Positions 8,201 through 16,758 of a stretch of DNA of 41,698 bases are shown here, piece by piece. Both the position numbers and the translations under genes were made by a program. Position 1 is the first letter of the stretch. Each line of letters begins with the position of its first letter. Origin of the DNA: UBA10205 sp035289625 (GTDB lineage Archaea; Iainarchaeota; Iainarchaeia; Iainarchaeales; Iainarchaeaceae); NCBI GenBank assembly GCA_035289625.1, contig DATDWP010000007.1:1-41698 (forward strand), in the 5' to 3' direction. The notes below the pieces were generated by a model. It worked only from the letters and a program-made list of their open reading frames with translations. It was not told where the DNA came from and did no database searches.

Positions 8201-11200
8201 ATGTGTTGATTATTTGCAATTCCACCGGTTTTCCGACAAAGTTATTGAATGAAAGATTTCTTGATGGGCTAATTGAAATACAATCCTTGTAGTTCTTTGC
8301 CAGTTCATTTGTAACATTTACATAAACAGTTCTAATATCGGTTGTCTTCCGGTTGCTCTGCGAGGGCTTTGCCTTTATCCCAAGCGCGTACCTTCCAAAA
8401 AAGTTTGTCGGTTCAACTACCACTTCCGCTTCTGAATTTGGTTCAATTGTAATTGTTTTGTCCTTTACATTAATTCCGGGTTGTGGGTCAAATGCCAAAT
8501 CAACTGCGCTGCTACAACTATTCCTTATTGCAAATCCCCCGGAGCCGCAGTTCCATGAGGTATTAAATGAATTTGAAACCCCTTCAGCCGGATAGAATGG
8601 CTGGGTGTAGGATGTATTTGGATAGTATGAATTCTGATATGAATTCATGTACCCCTGATTTCCATAATCATAATAGCTAGAGCCCGGGAGGTTTTGTTGC
8701 GGGAGCGCTGAACCAAGATATGGCGGCACCCCTGTTCCGTAGCCATTTCGTGAAGCGTAGGGGTCAAATTGGGCATAGCGTGAATTGCTAAATTGCGAGA
8801 ACCTATTTCCATATTGCCCAAATCCTGTATTGTAAGGGCAGCTTTGCACTGTAATGTCCCTATTTGTCAGCACTTCAACACATTGTGATAGATCATTTAA
8901 ACTTTCTGAAAAATCAATTTTGCGCGTGATCTTCTGCTCGCCGCTTGATGTAAAATGTGTTGCCTGCAATTCAATTTTTGCTTCCCCGGAGCTACTAACA
9001 ACCCCGCCTGGCTGCAATTCAAGTTTTATTGTGCCTTCACTATCCGATCTTAAGCTATCAAGAATTGTCCTGAATGATTTGTCAAGAAGAACCGACCTTG
9101 AAGTGTCAAGTGAACTTGTTGCCCTGATTGCGCCTTCAAGTGGCGCTGAACCCGGTACAATTCTTGCTGAAATATTTCTAAGGTTAATTTTTTGCCCTGC
9201 AACTTCACAATTGTTTATAATTGTTATACTCACTTGATGAACCTGTGTCGGTGACCCTGTTGCTTTCCATTCCGTTGGGGTTAATTCAAAGCACTCAGTG
9301 CTATCAAGTTCATCCCCAAAACCAAATGTCAATTCAAGGGGGATTGAAGCTAGCCAGCGCTGCGAAAAATTGGGGTTTGTAAGATGCACGTGCACCGTGC
9401 CTAAAATCCTTGTAGGTTTTGTTATCTGCAGCGCTTTTTCACTTAGCCTAAGTGTTGCGCTAAGGGCTGCATTTCCATCTGGTGTCAGTACAGTCCCTTG
9501 CACCGGGCTGGTGAAATTAATTTGCACGTAATCGGAAAAGTCCTTGCTTGCCGCAATTTTTTCAATTTCTAGCGGTATTTGCGAGTGGTTCAAAATTGCC
9601 GCATCAATTGTTTTGAATTCTTCCCCGCCAACGCTTAGCAATAATTTTATTGATTGCGGGTCGGTTGCTAAAATATTGCCTGTGATTTTTATTTCCTTTT
9701 CAACTTCCCTATATCCGCTCTTATCAACGCTAACTCCAAATGTACTTCCTTCTGAAGGTGAGAGTAGTGTGAATGCAACTATTCCTTCAATGTCACTGCT
9801 CCCGCCGGCAATTACCTGCCCGTCTTTTTTGAAACTTATTTGTGCATTTGAAATCGGGCTACTAAGGGAATTCCCATCAGTTACCCGCACTAAAATGTTG
9901 TTGTTTATAAGAGGCACAATGACCCTTGGCAAAATATCAACGCTAAGTTCTTTTGATGGCAAAACCTTGACATAGATCACTTTAGAATAAATTTGCGTTG
10001 CGCTGCCGCTTGCCGAAATCAAACTTACTTCAATTGGTATTGTGCCTTCTTTTTTTGCCTCAAATACAATTTCACCCGATACCACTGAATCTTTTGTAAT
10101 TTCCCCGACCGCAACCGAAAATTCAGACCCAACCCTCTGGGCGCCTTTATTTTCCCCTGATGCGGTCTTTATATTGTAAGAATCAATTGCAATGCTGCTT
10201 GTCCTATCTTTTACTGCAAGTTGGCCGGCACTAAATGGGGCATTTGAAATACTGGAAATTTCAAAGAGCAATTTATACTTAACACTAGAAAGTGCGCTAA
10301 TGCTATCAACTACACTTGAAGTCAAACTATCCCTTAAATCCTGTGAGGAGTAGCTTGCGCAAAAATCATCCGAGCAAAGGCTTGTTGGGCCTATACTGAA
10401 TGTTTTTTTGAGGGCATTTGCATAGAGCCCATTTTTTTGTGGCGCTCCTTCACTTGACCCTAGTGCCGCATCATTTGGCGATCTTATATACCCTCCGCTT
10501 TTTGCAGCTGCGCGATACCAAATTTCCAGTAAAGACCCGATCCTTGCCTCATTGCGGACCTGCAGGTCGGTTTCGATTTCATACACTCCGCCCTGGGCTT
10601 TTTTGAAAATAACATTTGCCCACTTTGAATTTGCAGCAGCGCTTCTTTGCAGATCCTGGGCTTGGCCGAGCGGCGGGTTATAGGTTGCCCCCTGTGCAAG
10701 GGTGCTATATGCTGCCCTTACATCGCTAATATAGATGGAATCTTTTTCAGAAGAATTATTTTGCTCCTTTCCTGTGCGGATATGTGCCAGGGCTTCATCA
10801 AATGTTGCATTTGCAGGAACTATTAGCCTAAATTTTGCGCTATAAAGTGAACCCGGGCTAATTGACCCGCTATCTGAAACTAATTCATTTCCAAAATATA
10901 ATTCCTCAAATTCGATTTGGAATGTGCGCGCATCTTTTGAGAGCTCTACGCTTCTTTGCAGCGTTGAATCCCTTTGCATTTGCAAAGGAACAGTAGTTGT
11001 ACTAACAAACCCATCAGCGCTAACTATCAAAAACACTTTCTTATCGGCGCGCAGGACAATTTCCTTTTTACCATCCGGGTCAGTTGTCACTTCTTGCAAT
11101 GTCTGCAAAGCGCCATAATCAACAGCTTTTATTTCAGCGCCCGCAACCGGGTTTCCTGCGCTATCAACAACACTCACTTCTATTTTTCCAGAGCCGATTG

Positions 11201-12716
11201 GTATTCGCAATTTGAGGGTATTTTGCTGCCTGTTGCTAATTGCAAAAGTTTCGCTTGTCTTCTCCCCGTGCCCAGGCTTTACTCCATATACAAAATAAGA
11301 CCCGCCCGAAACCCGCTCAAATATTGCCCTTCCGTCAGCCCCTGTTACAATTTCAGCGCCAATTTGCGCCCCATCTGAACTTGCCTTCAATTTGAGTTTT
11401 ACATTTTCAACAGGTAAATCCTTTTCATCAGTAACTGTTACCAGTAAACTCTCGCTGTTTTCAATTGTTGCCTGTTCAAGTAGGACTTCAAGAGAATCTT
11501 GCGATGGCTTTGCGGTAATATTTTTTATAAGATATAATGGCTTATCTATTGTAATTGCGTATTGCACATCCTCCCCTACATTAAATTCAACTTTGCCGTC
11601 AGCTAAACTATTCGAAGTTGTTATTTGTGTGCCTGATTTTGCAAGTGAAACAATTGCGCCTCCAATAGGTTCAGAAGTTTTAGAATCCTTTAGGAGCAAT
11701 TTTATTTTTCCTGCAACGCTTTTTTGCATAACAATTGCAAAAGACGTAACCTCATTTGCCCGGACTTGTTGGCGGATGCCTTCTTTTAGGCCATCATATT
11801 CGGCAAAATTCCCGCTGCGATCATATGCAATAATGTAATATGTCCCGGTGCTAACTGCGGAAAATGTTGCAACAGAACTAGCGCTTGTTTGTTTTGTTTC
11901 AAATGCGCTTCCTGGCACATTATTCTCCGCTACGCTATAAAGTGTTACATCAACCCCTGCAATTCCCTGTCCATCGGATGAATTTACAGTAACAACAACG
12001 CTGCCCTTTGCTGCAAGCTCTTTTGCAACAAATACCTGCGCGCCTTCATCTGAAGATAAAGAGATCTGCTCAGAGGTTTGCGAACCTGTAATTTTTACAA
12101 GTAGGGTGTCACAATCACTTTCAATTTCAAGGTCAATGCTCCCATTGCGCACAACTTGGGTACTCTCAAAATCATTTCCGGTACAGGAGAAGAGCGCCTC
12201 TATTTCATCTTGGTAGACCCTGCTAGTTCCCTGCTCTAAAAAACTTATTGTCTTGTGCAGCGTGACAATTTCACTTCCGAGCACAAGTGTTTTTGTCTCC
12301 TGCCCTTTTTGCGCAATAAAACTTGCGCTATAATCTTCAAACCCGCCCTTTGTTGCACGGATTTCAATTTCCGAATTTAGCGGCACATTCAAAACCGCTT
12401 TTCCGGTCGAATCAGTTGTCTTTGAATCAATTTCCAATCCATTTGCAATTGCGCTAACAACAACGCCTTCAAGCAGGGCCGTGTCGGAATCTTGCACAAT
12501 CACTTCAATAGAAGAAGATGCAAAGGCCGAACTTATTCCAAAGAGCAAAAGCGCAACTAGGGCAACTGAAAAAATTACCGCAACCGGAAAAGAAGGGATA
12601 TTTTGCTGCTCTAGCGCGTCAACTACTTTATAGACCGGGATCCCTTTTTCCTCAAGCACGTCAAGAAAAGAGTAATATTTCTCCTCCAAAGATTCGTACA
12701 GCCCCTTCTGCGCCAT
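5253..12716 (-). CDS. Giant membrane-anchored Ig-like surface protein (giant 1)
   Basis: A 2487-residue protein. Residues 1-43 are a charged, presumably cytoplasmic segment with EEKYYSFLDVLEEKGIPVYK; residues 44-66 are one transmembrane helix (PVAVIFSVALVALLLFG). Everything after is outside. From about 70 to 600 lie five carboxypeptidase-regulatory-like beta domains (for example IPIGSGKIEVSVVDSAGNPV). A domain with YRAAAKSGGYIRSPND and CSDDFCASY, also present in giant 2, follows. More Ig-like domains come next, then a Tyr/Asn/Ser/Gln-rich stretch (about 1290-1385), further beta domains, and a C-terminal region with Cys pairs. There is no C-terminal membrane anchor. The organisation suggests an S-layer-associated or adhesive stalk. 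It heads a two-gene operon with the membrane protein at 4742. No enzymatic motif was recognised. Confidence 0.85.
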   Translation of the reverse strand: MAQKGLYESLEEKYYSFLDVLEEKGIPVYKVVDALEQQNIPSFPVAVIFSVALVALLLFGISSAFASSSIEVIVQDSDTALLEGVVVSAIANGLEIDSKTTDSTGKAVLNVPLNSEIEIRATKGGFEDYSASFIAQKGQETKTLVLGSEIVTLHKTISFLEQGTSRVYQDEIEALFSCTGNDFESTQVVRNGSIDLEIESDCDTLLVKITGSQTSEQISLSSDEGAQVFVAKELAAKGSVVVTVNSSDGQGIAGVDVTLYSVAENNVPGSAFETKQTSASSVATFSAVSTGTYYIIAYDRSGNFAEYDGLKEGIRQQVRANEVTSFAIVMQKSVAGKIKLLLKDSKTSEPIGGAIVSLAKSGTQITTSNSLADGKVEFNVGEDVQYAITIDKPLYLIKNITAKPSQDSLEVLLEQATIENSESLLVTVTDEKDLPVENVKLKLKASSDGAQIGAEIVTGADGRAIFERVSGGSYFVYGVKPGHGEKTSETFAISNRQQNTLKLRIPIGSGKIEVSVVDSAGNPVAGAEIKAVDYGALQTLQEVTTDPDGKKEIVLRADKKVFLIVSADGFVSTTTVPLQMQRDSTLQRSVELSKDARTFQIEFEELYFGNELVSDSGSISPGSLYSAKFRLIVPANATFDEALAHIRTGKEQNNSSEKDSIYISDVRAAYSTLAQGATYNPPLGQAQDLQRSAAANSKWANVIFKKAQGGVYEIETDLQVRNEARIGSLLEIWYRAAAKSGGYIRSPNDAALGSSEGAPQKNGLYANALKKTFSIGPTSLCSDDFCASYSSQDLRDSLTSSVVDSISALSSVKYKLLFEISSISNAPFSAGQLAVKDRTSSIAIDSYNIKTASGENKGAQRVGSEFSVAVGEITKDSVVSGEIVFEAKKEGTIPIEVSLISASGSATQIYSKVIYVKVLPSKELSVDILPRVIVPLINNNILVRVTDGNSLSSPISNAQISFKKDGQVIAGGSSDIEGIVAFTLLSPSEGSTFGVSVDKSGYREVEKEIKITGNILATDPQSIKLLLSVGGEEFKTIDAAILNHSQIPLEIEKIAASKDFSDYVQINFTSPVQGTVLTPDGNAALSATLRLSEKALQITKPTRILGTVHVHLTNPNFSQRWLASIPLELTFGFGDELDSTECFELTPTEWKATGSPTQVHQVSITIINNCEVAGQKINLRNISARIVPGSAPLEGAIRATSSLDTSRSVLLDKSFRTILDSLRSDSEGTIKLELQPGGVVSSSGEAKIELQATHFTSSGEQKITRKIDFSESLNDLSQCVEVLTNRDITVQSCPYNTGFGQYGNRFSQFSNSRYAQFDPYASRNGYGTGVPPYLGSALPQQNLPGSSYYDYGNQGYMNSYQNSYYPNTSYTQPFYPAEGVSNSFNTSWNCGSGGFAIRNSCSSAVDLAFDPQPGINVKDKTITIEPNSEAEVVVEPTNFFGRYALGIKAKPSQSNRKTTDIRTVYVNVTNELAKNYKDCISISPSRNLSFNNFVGKPVELQIINTCYDQGVFLEASNNTINFSGTSIATPTNTASGFKEMIESWTFLDEQITPQANGKVRQVLTFEIVKALKEYQNKAPAAKFFEQNKFADVGNLRYFLTSGFFAAEGRTNLVVLFSSPSGGVRTTHFPVTVQDYWPLVEFAEQISNRFTTYGNPSVKPSQCINDDALNFAKIGELPLDRYSTSENGRLFKIDEKNGCGSADSISAPFNPAVFEKNGLRMTISHDGHEATISFDATNWTGAKTQFNESMTSKVTRVSPAGTEIRRFNVSFIVKADPTRPGGKTPIPGGSGNTGTFACTAGESGPEAYKKFGLHQISYDWRTPSDGKGVAKNACDVLMPSGTIARELKNTSAAPWFCDATQSSIALAQKAAEIKKVTGSINDAAKIGNCSVTDDPFKCSEESSKNSQELFRYVLKQSSNAGYFMSGNGVVDLFEENSKLKFIQVSSSLENDLKGKSPMPETSEANIRNNIFIINKTIEIMEQINSKIDSEPRLKGLQLVYEINGWDATKIKDPKSVNRPSDISGVDLGNQKDYAIPAIGFIQFQKQIVDQMNKCLPNSCASFTLQSGQSVSKEFMQELAKGKWKLTARNLNSSAQFVEELVMRNSEWTIGKQAGYNNFFEFHKANIDTNMFLIKDSYSADFAQKFNDHTTYKSIAATPLEFAQDKIDAAGDYQVRVEYNWAAANPKAKVSLKLIRDLKAIDADNAKASFQSQYANNLLFTFPVNGARSGAMSGTNTGNFYFNYYGVEDPSLAIANPTATNSVGPTSTFTFNSSYSATKSTQILSIGQNAIAYTPSDPVLLQATIAKGQQANAAGVLFEFSTVQNRQRSVQPLEAQWKVSSSGLGSNVGEVLVTQRHRGSALCSDKLGGLDGEYDGILINNSQSGTLGLNAVVFTPARVDETTSSEISTKCTQDSSTTIGSSDPLSSRAITSPLKGIGVVSLNRDKALGSVRTEYNLQSLVQKVNGGSVCVKADPSTFNLYWNEGYFVK

Positions 12717-12750
12717 CTAAAACCACTAAGCCTAAATTAAAGCAAATTTG

Positions 12751-12763
12751 TAATTAAATAAAG
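12751..12763 (-). promoter_or_regulatory. Promoter element shared by the two giant genes (giant 1)
   Basis: The minus-strand 13-mer CTTTATTTAATTA occurs here, 34 bases before the giant 1 ATG, and again at 27496-27508, 30 bases before the first ATG of giant 2. Its composition fits an archaeal BRE/TATA element. Identity over 13 bases at nearly the same distance suggests common transcription control of the two giants. Confidence 0.5.
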
Positions 12764-12823
12764 TGAATCCTGCATTTAAACCTTCGCCCAAGGCTTTTTA
12801 GGGCAGGATAGAATAGGCACACT

Positions 12824-13042
12824 TCACCCTAATTGCTTTAGATTTGCTTCAAGGTTATCTTCATCGGTCCTAACAAAAATACCGCGTGCCTTCATTTCTC
12901 CAAGAAGCTCCCAAATCGACAACCGCGCCTTTTTTGCAGCAAGCGAGAGCGTTAGCGACCCATTACTATATCTTGCCAGTGCGTTCTCAACATATTTGAG
13001 GTCCCGTAGGTTCTCATCTGCAAGCCTAATTAATTTTGGCAT
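12824..13042 (-). CDS. UPF0175-family small protein (antitoxin-like)
   Basis: A 72-residue protein with the form of UPF0175 members: a helical N-terminus, then a helix-turn-helix-like core (SLAAKKARLSIWELLGEMK) followed by RGIFVRTDEDNLEANL. In other genomes such proteins pair with PIN-domain toxins; here no PIN gene is adjacent. The neighbours are Fic (upstream) and giant 1 (downstream). A box TATTAATAC around 13063-13072 is about 26 bases before the ATG, so the message is probably leaderless and has its own promoter. It may be a leftover antitoxin or a stand-alone regulator. Confidence 0.65.
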   Translation of the reverse strand: MPKLIRLADENLRDLKYVENALARYSNGSLTLSLAAKKARLSIWELLGEMKARGIFVRTDEDNLEANLKQLG

Positions 13043-13162
13043 ATGGAAATATTGTATTCAAATGTATTAATATGCCGGCCTCAGATGCAAAGTGGGTGTT
13101 TAATCCCGGCCAGCAATTCACTGGGTGTTCATGTATCTCAAATTTGTGGCCAGCCTGAAGCA

Positions 13163-14299
13163 TTATTCGAGTATTTGCCTTATTTTTTCTGCGACAAATA
13201 CCGTATTTCTCTTTTTTCCGGTTATTTCCTTTAGTATTCCGACTTCTGTTAGTTTTTGTATTGCCCTTTTTGCAGTAGGATATTCTTTTTCCAGAATTTT
13301 TTTTGCATTTGGAATTGTAATATATGGGTTTCCAAGCAGGCTTTCAAATATTTTGAGTGCGTTCGTGCTTGATTTCTCCAATAATTTTTCCTTGCATTCT
13401 TTCGAGTATTTTTCGAGTTTTGCCGCGCGTTCTATTGCATCTTTTGATTGGGCTATTACGGCTTTTAGGAAGAATTTAAGCCAATCACTATAGTTGCCTT
13501 TTTTGCTCATATCCAAAAGCAAGTCGTAATACGCATCCCTGTTTTTTTCGAAGTATCCGCTGATATAGAGCAATGGCAGCGGCAGGATATTTTTTTTGCA
13601 AAGGTAGAGTGTTATTAGCAATCTGCCAATCCTCCCATTCCCATCCCTGAATGGGTGTATCGCTTCAAATTGGTAGTGGGCGATGCCAATTTTTATCAGC
13701 GGCGGGGTGTTATCCTCTGCATTGAGGTATGCAAAAAGGTTTTCCAGAAGGGCCTTTACTTTTTCAGGTTCTGGCGGCACAAATGTCGCATCATTTATGG
13801 AAGAGTCTCTATTCCCTATCCAATTTTGGGTTGTTCTTATTTGGCCGGGCTCTTTTTGCTCGCCACGGACACCTTTGAGGAGTATTTTATGCAGTTCTAG
13901 GATTAGTTCCAAATTGAGTTCTTGTGTTTTGATTTTTTTAAGGCCATGTTCCGTTGCATTGATGTGGTTTATTACTTCTTGCAGGTCAAAATCCATTTCT
14001 TTTTCATCTTTTGCCTCGAAAAGGAAAACTTCCGAGAGGGATGTTCTGGTGCCCTCAATTCTTGAGCTCCACACCGCCTCTTTTTTCAGGTATGGCATAA
14101 TGAAGATATGTGGGTTTGATAGGAGAAACCCAAGGCCATTTAAGTTACCAAGATTCATTGACGCTTCGGATAGTATAGCAATAAGGGGTTCATCGAATTT
14201 GATTTTGGATGGCAGAAAATTTGGATTAAATGTGTAGTAAACGCCTTTGGACGATATTGAAACTATCCCTGCAACTTGATTAAACCCTTCAGGCTCCAT
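13163..14299 (-). CDS. Fic-domain protein (probable AMP-transferase) with C-terminal winged helix
   Basis: Fic enzymes transfer nucleotide phosphate, usually AMP, to protein hydroxyls. The full motif HPFRDGNGRIGR is at residues 215-226, so the catalytic His and the ATP-binding Gly/Arg residues are present. An inhibitory helix SSRIEG (78-83) precedes the core, so this is a self-inhibited enzyme of the class whose inhibitor lies N-terminal in the same chain. A Fic_N-like segment leads in, and residues about 320-378 look like a winged helix (ITIPNAKKILEKEYPTAKRAIQKL), suggesting DNA binding and autoregulation. The length (378) is normal for this type. It stands alone upstream of the UPF0175 gene. 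Target unknown. Confidence 0.9.
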   Translation of the reverse strand: MEPEGFNQVAGIVSISSKGVYYTFNPNFLPSKIKFDEPLIAILSEASMNLGNLNGLGFLLSNPHIFIMPYLKKEAVWSSRIEGTRTSLSEVFLFEAKDEKEMDFDLQEVINHINATEHGLKKIKTQELNLELILELHKILLKGVRGEQKEPGQIRTTQNWIGNRDSSINDATFVPPEPEKVKALLENLFAYLNAEDNTPPLIKIGIAHYQFEAIHPFRDGNGRIGRLLITLYLCKKNILPLPLLYISGYFEKNRDAYYDLLLDMSKKGNYSDWLKFFLKAVIAQSKDAIERAAKLEKYSKECKEKLLEKSSTNALKIFESLLGNPYITIPNAKKILEKEYPTAKRAIQKLTEVGILKEITGKKRNTVFVAEKIRQILE

Positions 14300-14533
14300 A
14301 GTATCATTAACATTATAAAACGTAACTTATTATAAAGTAATTGGTATATTGATAATGAAAATAGGCTAAAACAATACTAGCTAAATTGTTTATTAATGTA
14401 CCTGGTATTAGTAAAATTAAGTAGTATTGTTAAACAAAAAAATGATATTAAAATTTTCTTTATAACGTGGATTTGCCGGTGTAAAGAGGCATCTGCCGTT
14501 CGGGCAATCGCTGTTTCACAATTCACCCACATT
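14300..14533. other. AT-rich intergenic region with the Fic promoter
   Basis: No gene is seen in these 234 bases. Next to the Fic start are two TATA-like minus-strand boxes, CTTTATAATAAG (about 14325-14336) and TTTTATAATG (about 14312-14321); the first is the better placed. Toward the prepilin stop there is a small TGCC/GGCA stem near 14500. The rest is AT-rich without clear structure. Confidence 0.4.
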
Positions 14534-15688
14534 TCAATTGTTGAATTTCACAAGCGTGATCCCGTAAATGTTAGAGCCCTTTGTACTCACCCTGTACTTG
14601 TCATTTTTTTCCTCAAAATATAGCGTGATCTTATAATCGAGAAGTTTTTCATTCTCCTCAACATCGCGCGTTGCAGTAACATCAACCTTGTAGCTTTTTA
14701 GCAAGAACCCATCGCGCTCGGTTCCCTTGAAAGTGAGACCTGACCCTTGTCCCATGCCCTTTAAAACTATGCGGTCTTCAAGGGCTTTTGTAATATCGCG
14801 CGCAGCGCTGCTTCTAATATTTTGTCCCTCTTTTGGAAGTTCCGCTAAAAATGAATCGCTAAGAAGCCCGCCACCTAATGGGTCAGCTATCTCCCGCGCG
14901 CCGGCTAGCGCTTTGAAAAGTCGCACGGGCACATATATTCTGAATTTTCCGCGCGGCAAAATCGGTTCTTTTAGAACCCTTGATGTTTGCTTATTTTGCA
15001 CCCTCACCTGCGGGAACTTTTCATACTGCTCATCACTCATTGCATCTTTGCTAAGATCCATTGTGACATAAAAACTTCCAGTGCAATTATCAAAATGCCC
15101 CGAGACAGATCCAAATTCAGAATTATCTTCACACCTAATCACTTGGAAAAATTCATCTAAAGACCCGTCTTCATCCACCTGCCCATTGAAAGTATCTTTT
15201 AAAATTGTTGACATTGTGGCTTCATCCGGGTTTACAAGTTCAATATCATATCCTCTTGCATCATCAGACCTATCAAGAAGGGAAATAAGATGCCTTGCCG
15301 CAAGGAGCGCAAAAGCGTTCCCCGAAGAATTCTCCCCGACCCCAAATCTTTCCTTTACAAATCTTTGCTGCAATGTTTCCCAATCCTGCGCATCAGATGC
15401 AAAAACAACATACACATTTTCAGGCAATCCATCCTGCGGCTCGCTATCGCGTGTTGAAAAATCCTCGATTGTGTAGCGTATCCCGAAATTAAAGACCTGC
15501 AGCGCGTCCGCGCGCGCAAGATCTGCTATTGCCTGCATCTCCTGCTGCTCTGAAATATCCGAAATAATGTCAGAAGTTGTGCGCTCGGTTGAAATCATTG
15601 ATTGCACAAGAAGCATTGCAAGCACTATCAAAATGAATGCCACAAGGGCTGTGAAGAGGGTAAAGCCTTTTTGTCCAAATCGTTTCAT
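14534..15688 (-). CDS. Type IV prepilin-like secreted protein
   Basis: The N-terminus MKRFGQKGFTLFTALVAF continues into a ~20-residue hydrophobic helix (through LLVQSMI), then a polar STERTTSD stretch. A short basic leader, Gly before Phe-Thr-Leu, and a hydrophobic helix are the marks of a class III (type IV pilin) signal processed by a prepilin peptidase; the GFTL form resembles bacterial pseudopilins, although the usual Glu at +5 is absent (Thr-Ala instead). The remaining ~340 residues form a soluble domain with one Cys pair region (IRCEDNSEFG... FDNCTGSFYV) that I do not recognise. It follows the two coiled-coil genes on the same strand with its own AT-rich leader, and may be a minor pilin of an envelope structure. 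Confidence 0.7.
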   Translation of the reverse strand: MKRFGQKGFTLFTALVAFILIVLAMLLVQSMISTERTTSDIISDISEQQEMQAIADLARADALQVFNFGIRYTIEDFSTRDSEPQDGLPENVYVVFASDAQDWETLQQRFVKERFGVGENSSGNAFALLAARHLISLLDRSDDARGYDIELVNPDEATMSTILKDTFNGQVDEDGSLDEFFQVIRCEDNSEFGSVSGHFDNCTGSFYVTMDLSKDAMSDEQYEKFPQVRVQNKQTSRVLKEPILPRGKFRIYVPVRLFKALAGAREIADPLGGGLLSDSFLAELPKEGQNIRSSAARDITKALEDRIVLKGMGQGSGLTFKGTERDGFLLKSYKVDVTATRDVEENEKLLDYKITLYFEEKNDKYRVSTKGSNIYGITLVKFNN

Positions 15689-15750
15689 TTAGAATTAGTT
15701 ATTGCATTGTAGTATAATTAAGTTGTGATAAGGTTTTATTTTCGGCCAGC

Positions 15751-16680
15751 TTAGTGTGCTAATTTTTTTAGAGCTTCGAGGTGTGATTTAAAGGGTTCGC
15801 TGCGATCAACATTTTGTCTAAATATCTGGCTTACTTCGTGGTGGCCGCGTAATTGTCCAATAATTTTATCCATTTCATCAAGTCTTGTTGTAAAATTATC
15901 AAGTTCGTCTATATGCTGCTTTGTTTCTCCTCTTTTTTCGAGGATACCAGTGACTAGGGTATCTATGGTATTAGTTGGGGCGTATTCGGAAAGATTGACT
16001 CTGATTGGAGTAATTTTTCCTCCCTCATTATGTAAAGAAAAAGCACGTCGAATACTATTAGCTAATTTTCCTGGAACTGCTCGGCCCTCTGCACCATATA
16101 TTGCCAATTCGATTTTCTTATATGCAGGCTTTTCCGCAAACTCGGCTTCTGCTTCCGCAAGTGCTTTGCTTTCCGGTGAGTGTAACCTTTGCAACCTTTG
16201 AAGATCTTCATGCAGACCAGCTTGTAATTCTTGATATTCACGCATTGTTGCAGCATGCGCTTTTTGGCTTTCTTGGAGCTGTACCCTTAATTTTTTAATC
16301 TGCCCGGCAAGCCTTTCCATTGCTTTTCTTCTTAATGCAGACCTTTTCCCTGCTTTTTCCCCGCCCCTTTGTTCTGCTCCCCCAATCTCTCTTCTTAACC
16401 TTTCAGCTTCCGCTAATGCCTCTGCTAATTTTTGTTGTTTGGCAACAAGATCTCTATTAGATTGAGCCAATTCCTCTGCTGCTCTTTTCTGAGACTCTTG
16501 TAAATTTTTTATTTGTGCATCTCTGTCTTTAATCCGACTTTTTATTTTAGGGACCACAAGTCGTCTGACTTTAGAAATTGCCCTCTCCCTTCCAAGTACG
16601 TGTGCTTCCCTTACAACATTGCGAATCGGGGTTTGGTATGGCCCTGTTCTTGGTTTTCTCGGAATTCTTGGTGCCGGCAT
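15751..16680 (-). CDS. Coiled-coil protein with unknown C-terminal domain
   Basis: A 309-residue cytoplasmic-looking protein without signal or membrane segments. The first ~35 residues are basic and Pro/Arg-rich; residues about 40-165 are a heptad-rich coiled coil (KDRDAQIKNLQESQKRAAEE...); residues about 180-309 form a mixed domain (KLANSIRRAFSLHNEGGKIT...). I recognise no family. It has the same general plan as its upstream neighbour: basic N-terminus, long coil, small C-terminal domain. A box CTTTTAAATA ends about 25 bases before the ATG, so it is leaderless. Confidence 0.7.
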   Translation of the reverse strand: MPAPRIPRKPRTGPYQTPIRNVVREAHVLGRERAISKVRRLVVPKIKSRIKDRDAQIKNLQESQKRAAEELAQSNRDLVAKQQKLAEALAEAERLRREIGGAEQRGGEKAGKRSALRRKAMERLAGQIKKLRVQLQESQKAHAATMREYQELQAGLHEDLQRLQRLHSPESKALAEAEAEFAEKPAYKKIELAIYGAEGRAVPGKLANSIRRAFSLHNEGGKITPIRVNLSEYAPTNTIDTLVTGILEKRGETKQHIDELDNFTTRLDEMDKIIGQLRGHHEVSQIFRQNVDRSEPFKSHLEALKKLAH

Positions 16681-16704
16681 TGTTTATGATAAACTCTTTT
16701 GCCA

Positions 16705-16714
16705 TATTTAAAAG
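16705..16714 (-). promoter_or_regulatory. TATA box of the 309-aa coiled-coil gene
   Basis: CTTTTAAATA on the minus strand, centred about 29 bases before the ATG at 16680. The identical ten bases lie at 18210-18219, centred about 28 bases before the other coiled-coil gene. Matching boxes at matching distance point to equal expression of the two proteins. Confidence 0.65.
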
Positions 16715-16758
16715 TGATTGTTAGTGCTATGTAGAAGTTAGTTGCTCTTATTAAGGGC

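Noticed and set aside
7885..9975. CRISPR array or tandem DNA repeats within the giant genes
   Set aside because: Repetition is at protein-domain level with diverged DNA; there are no regularly spaced identical repeats.
5386..12757. Many plus-strand open frames opposite giant 1 (and likewise opposite giant 2 and the fibres)
   Set aside because: They are antisense shadows: low-complexity Ser/Phe/Leu/Pro text mirroring the coding strand, without TATA boxes or ribosome sites.
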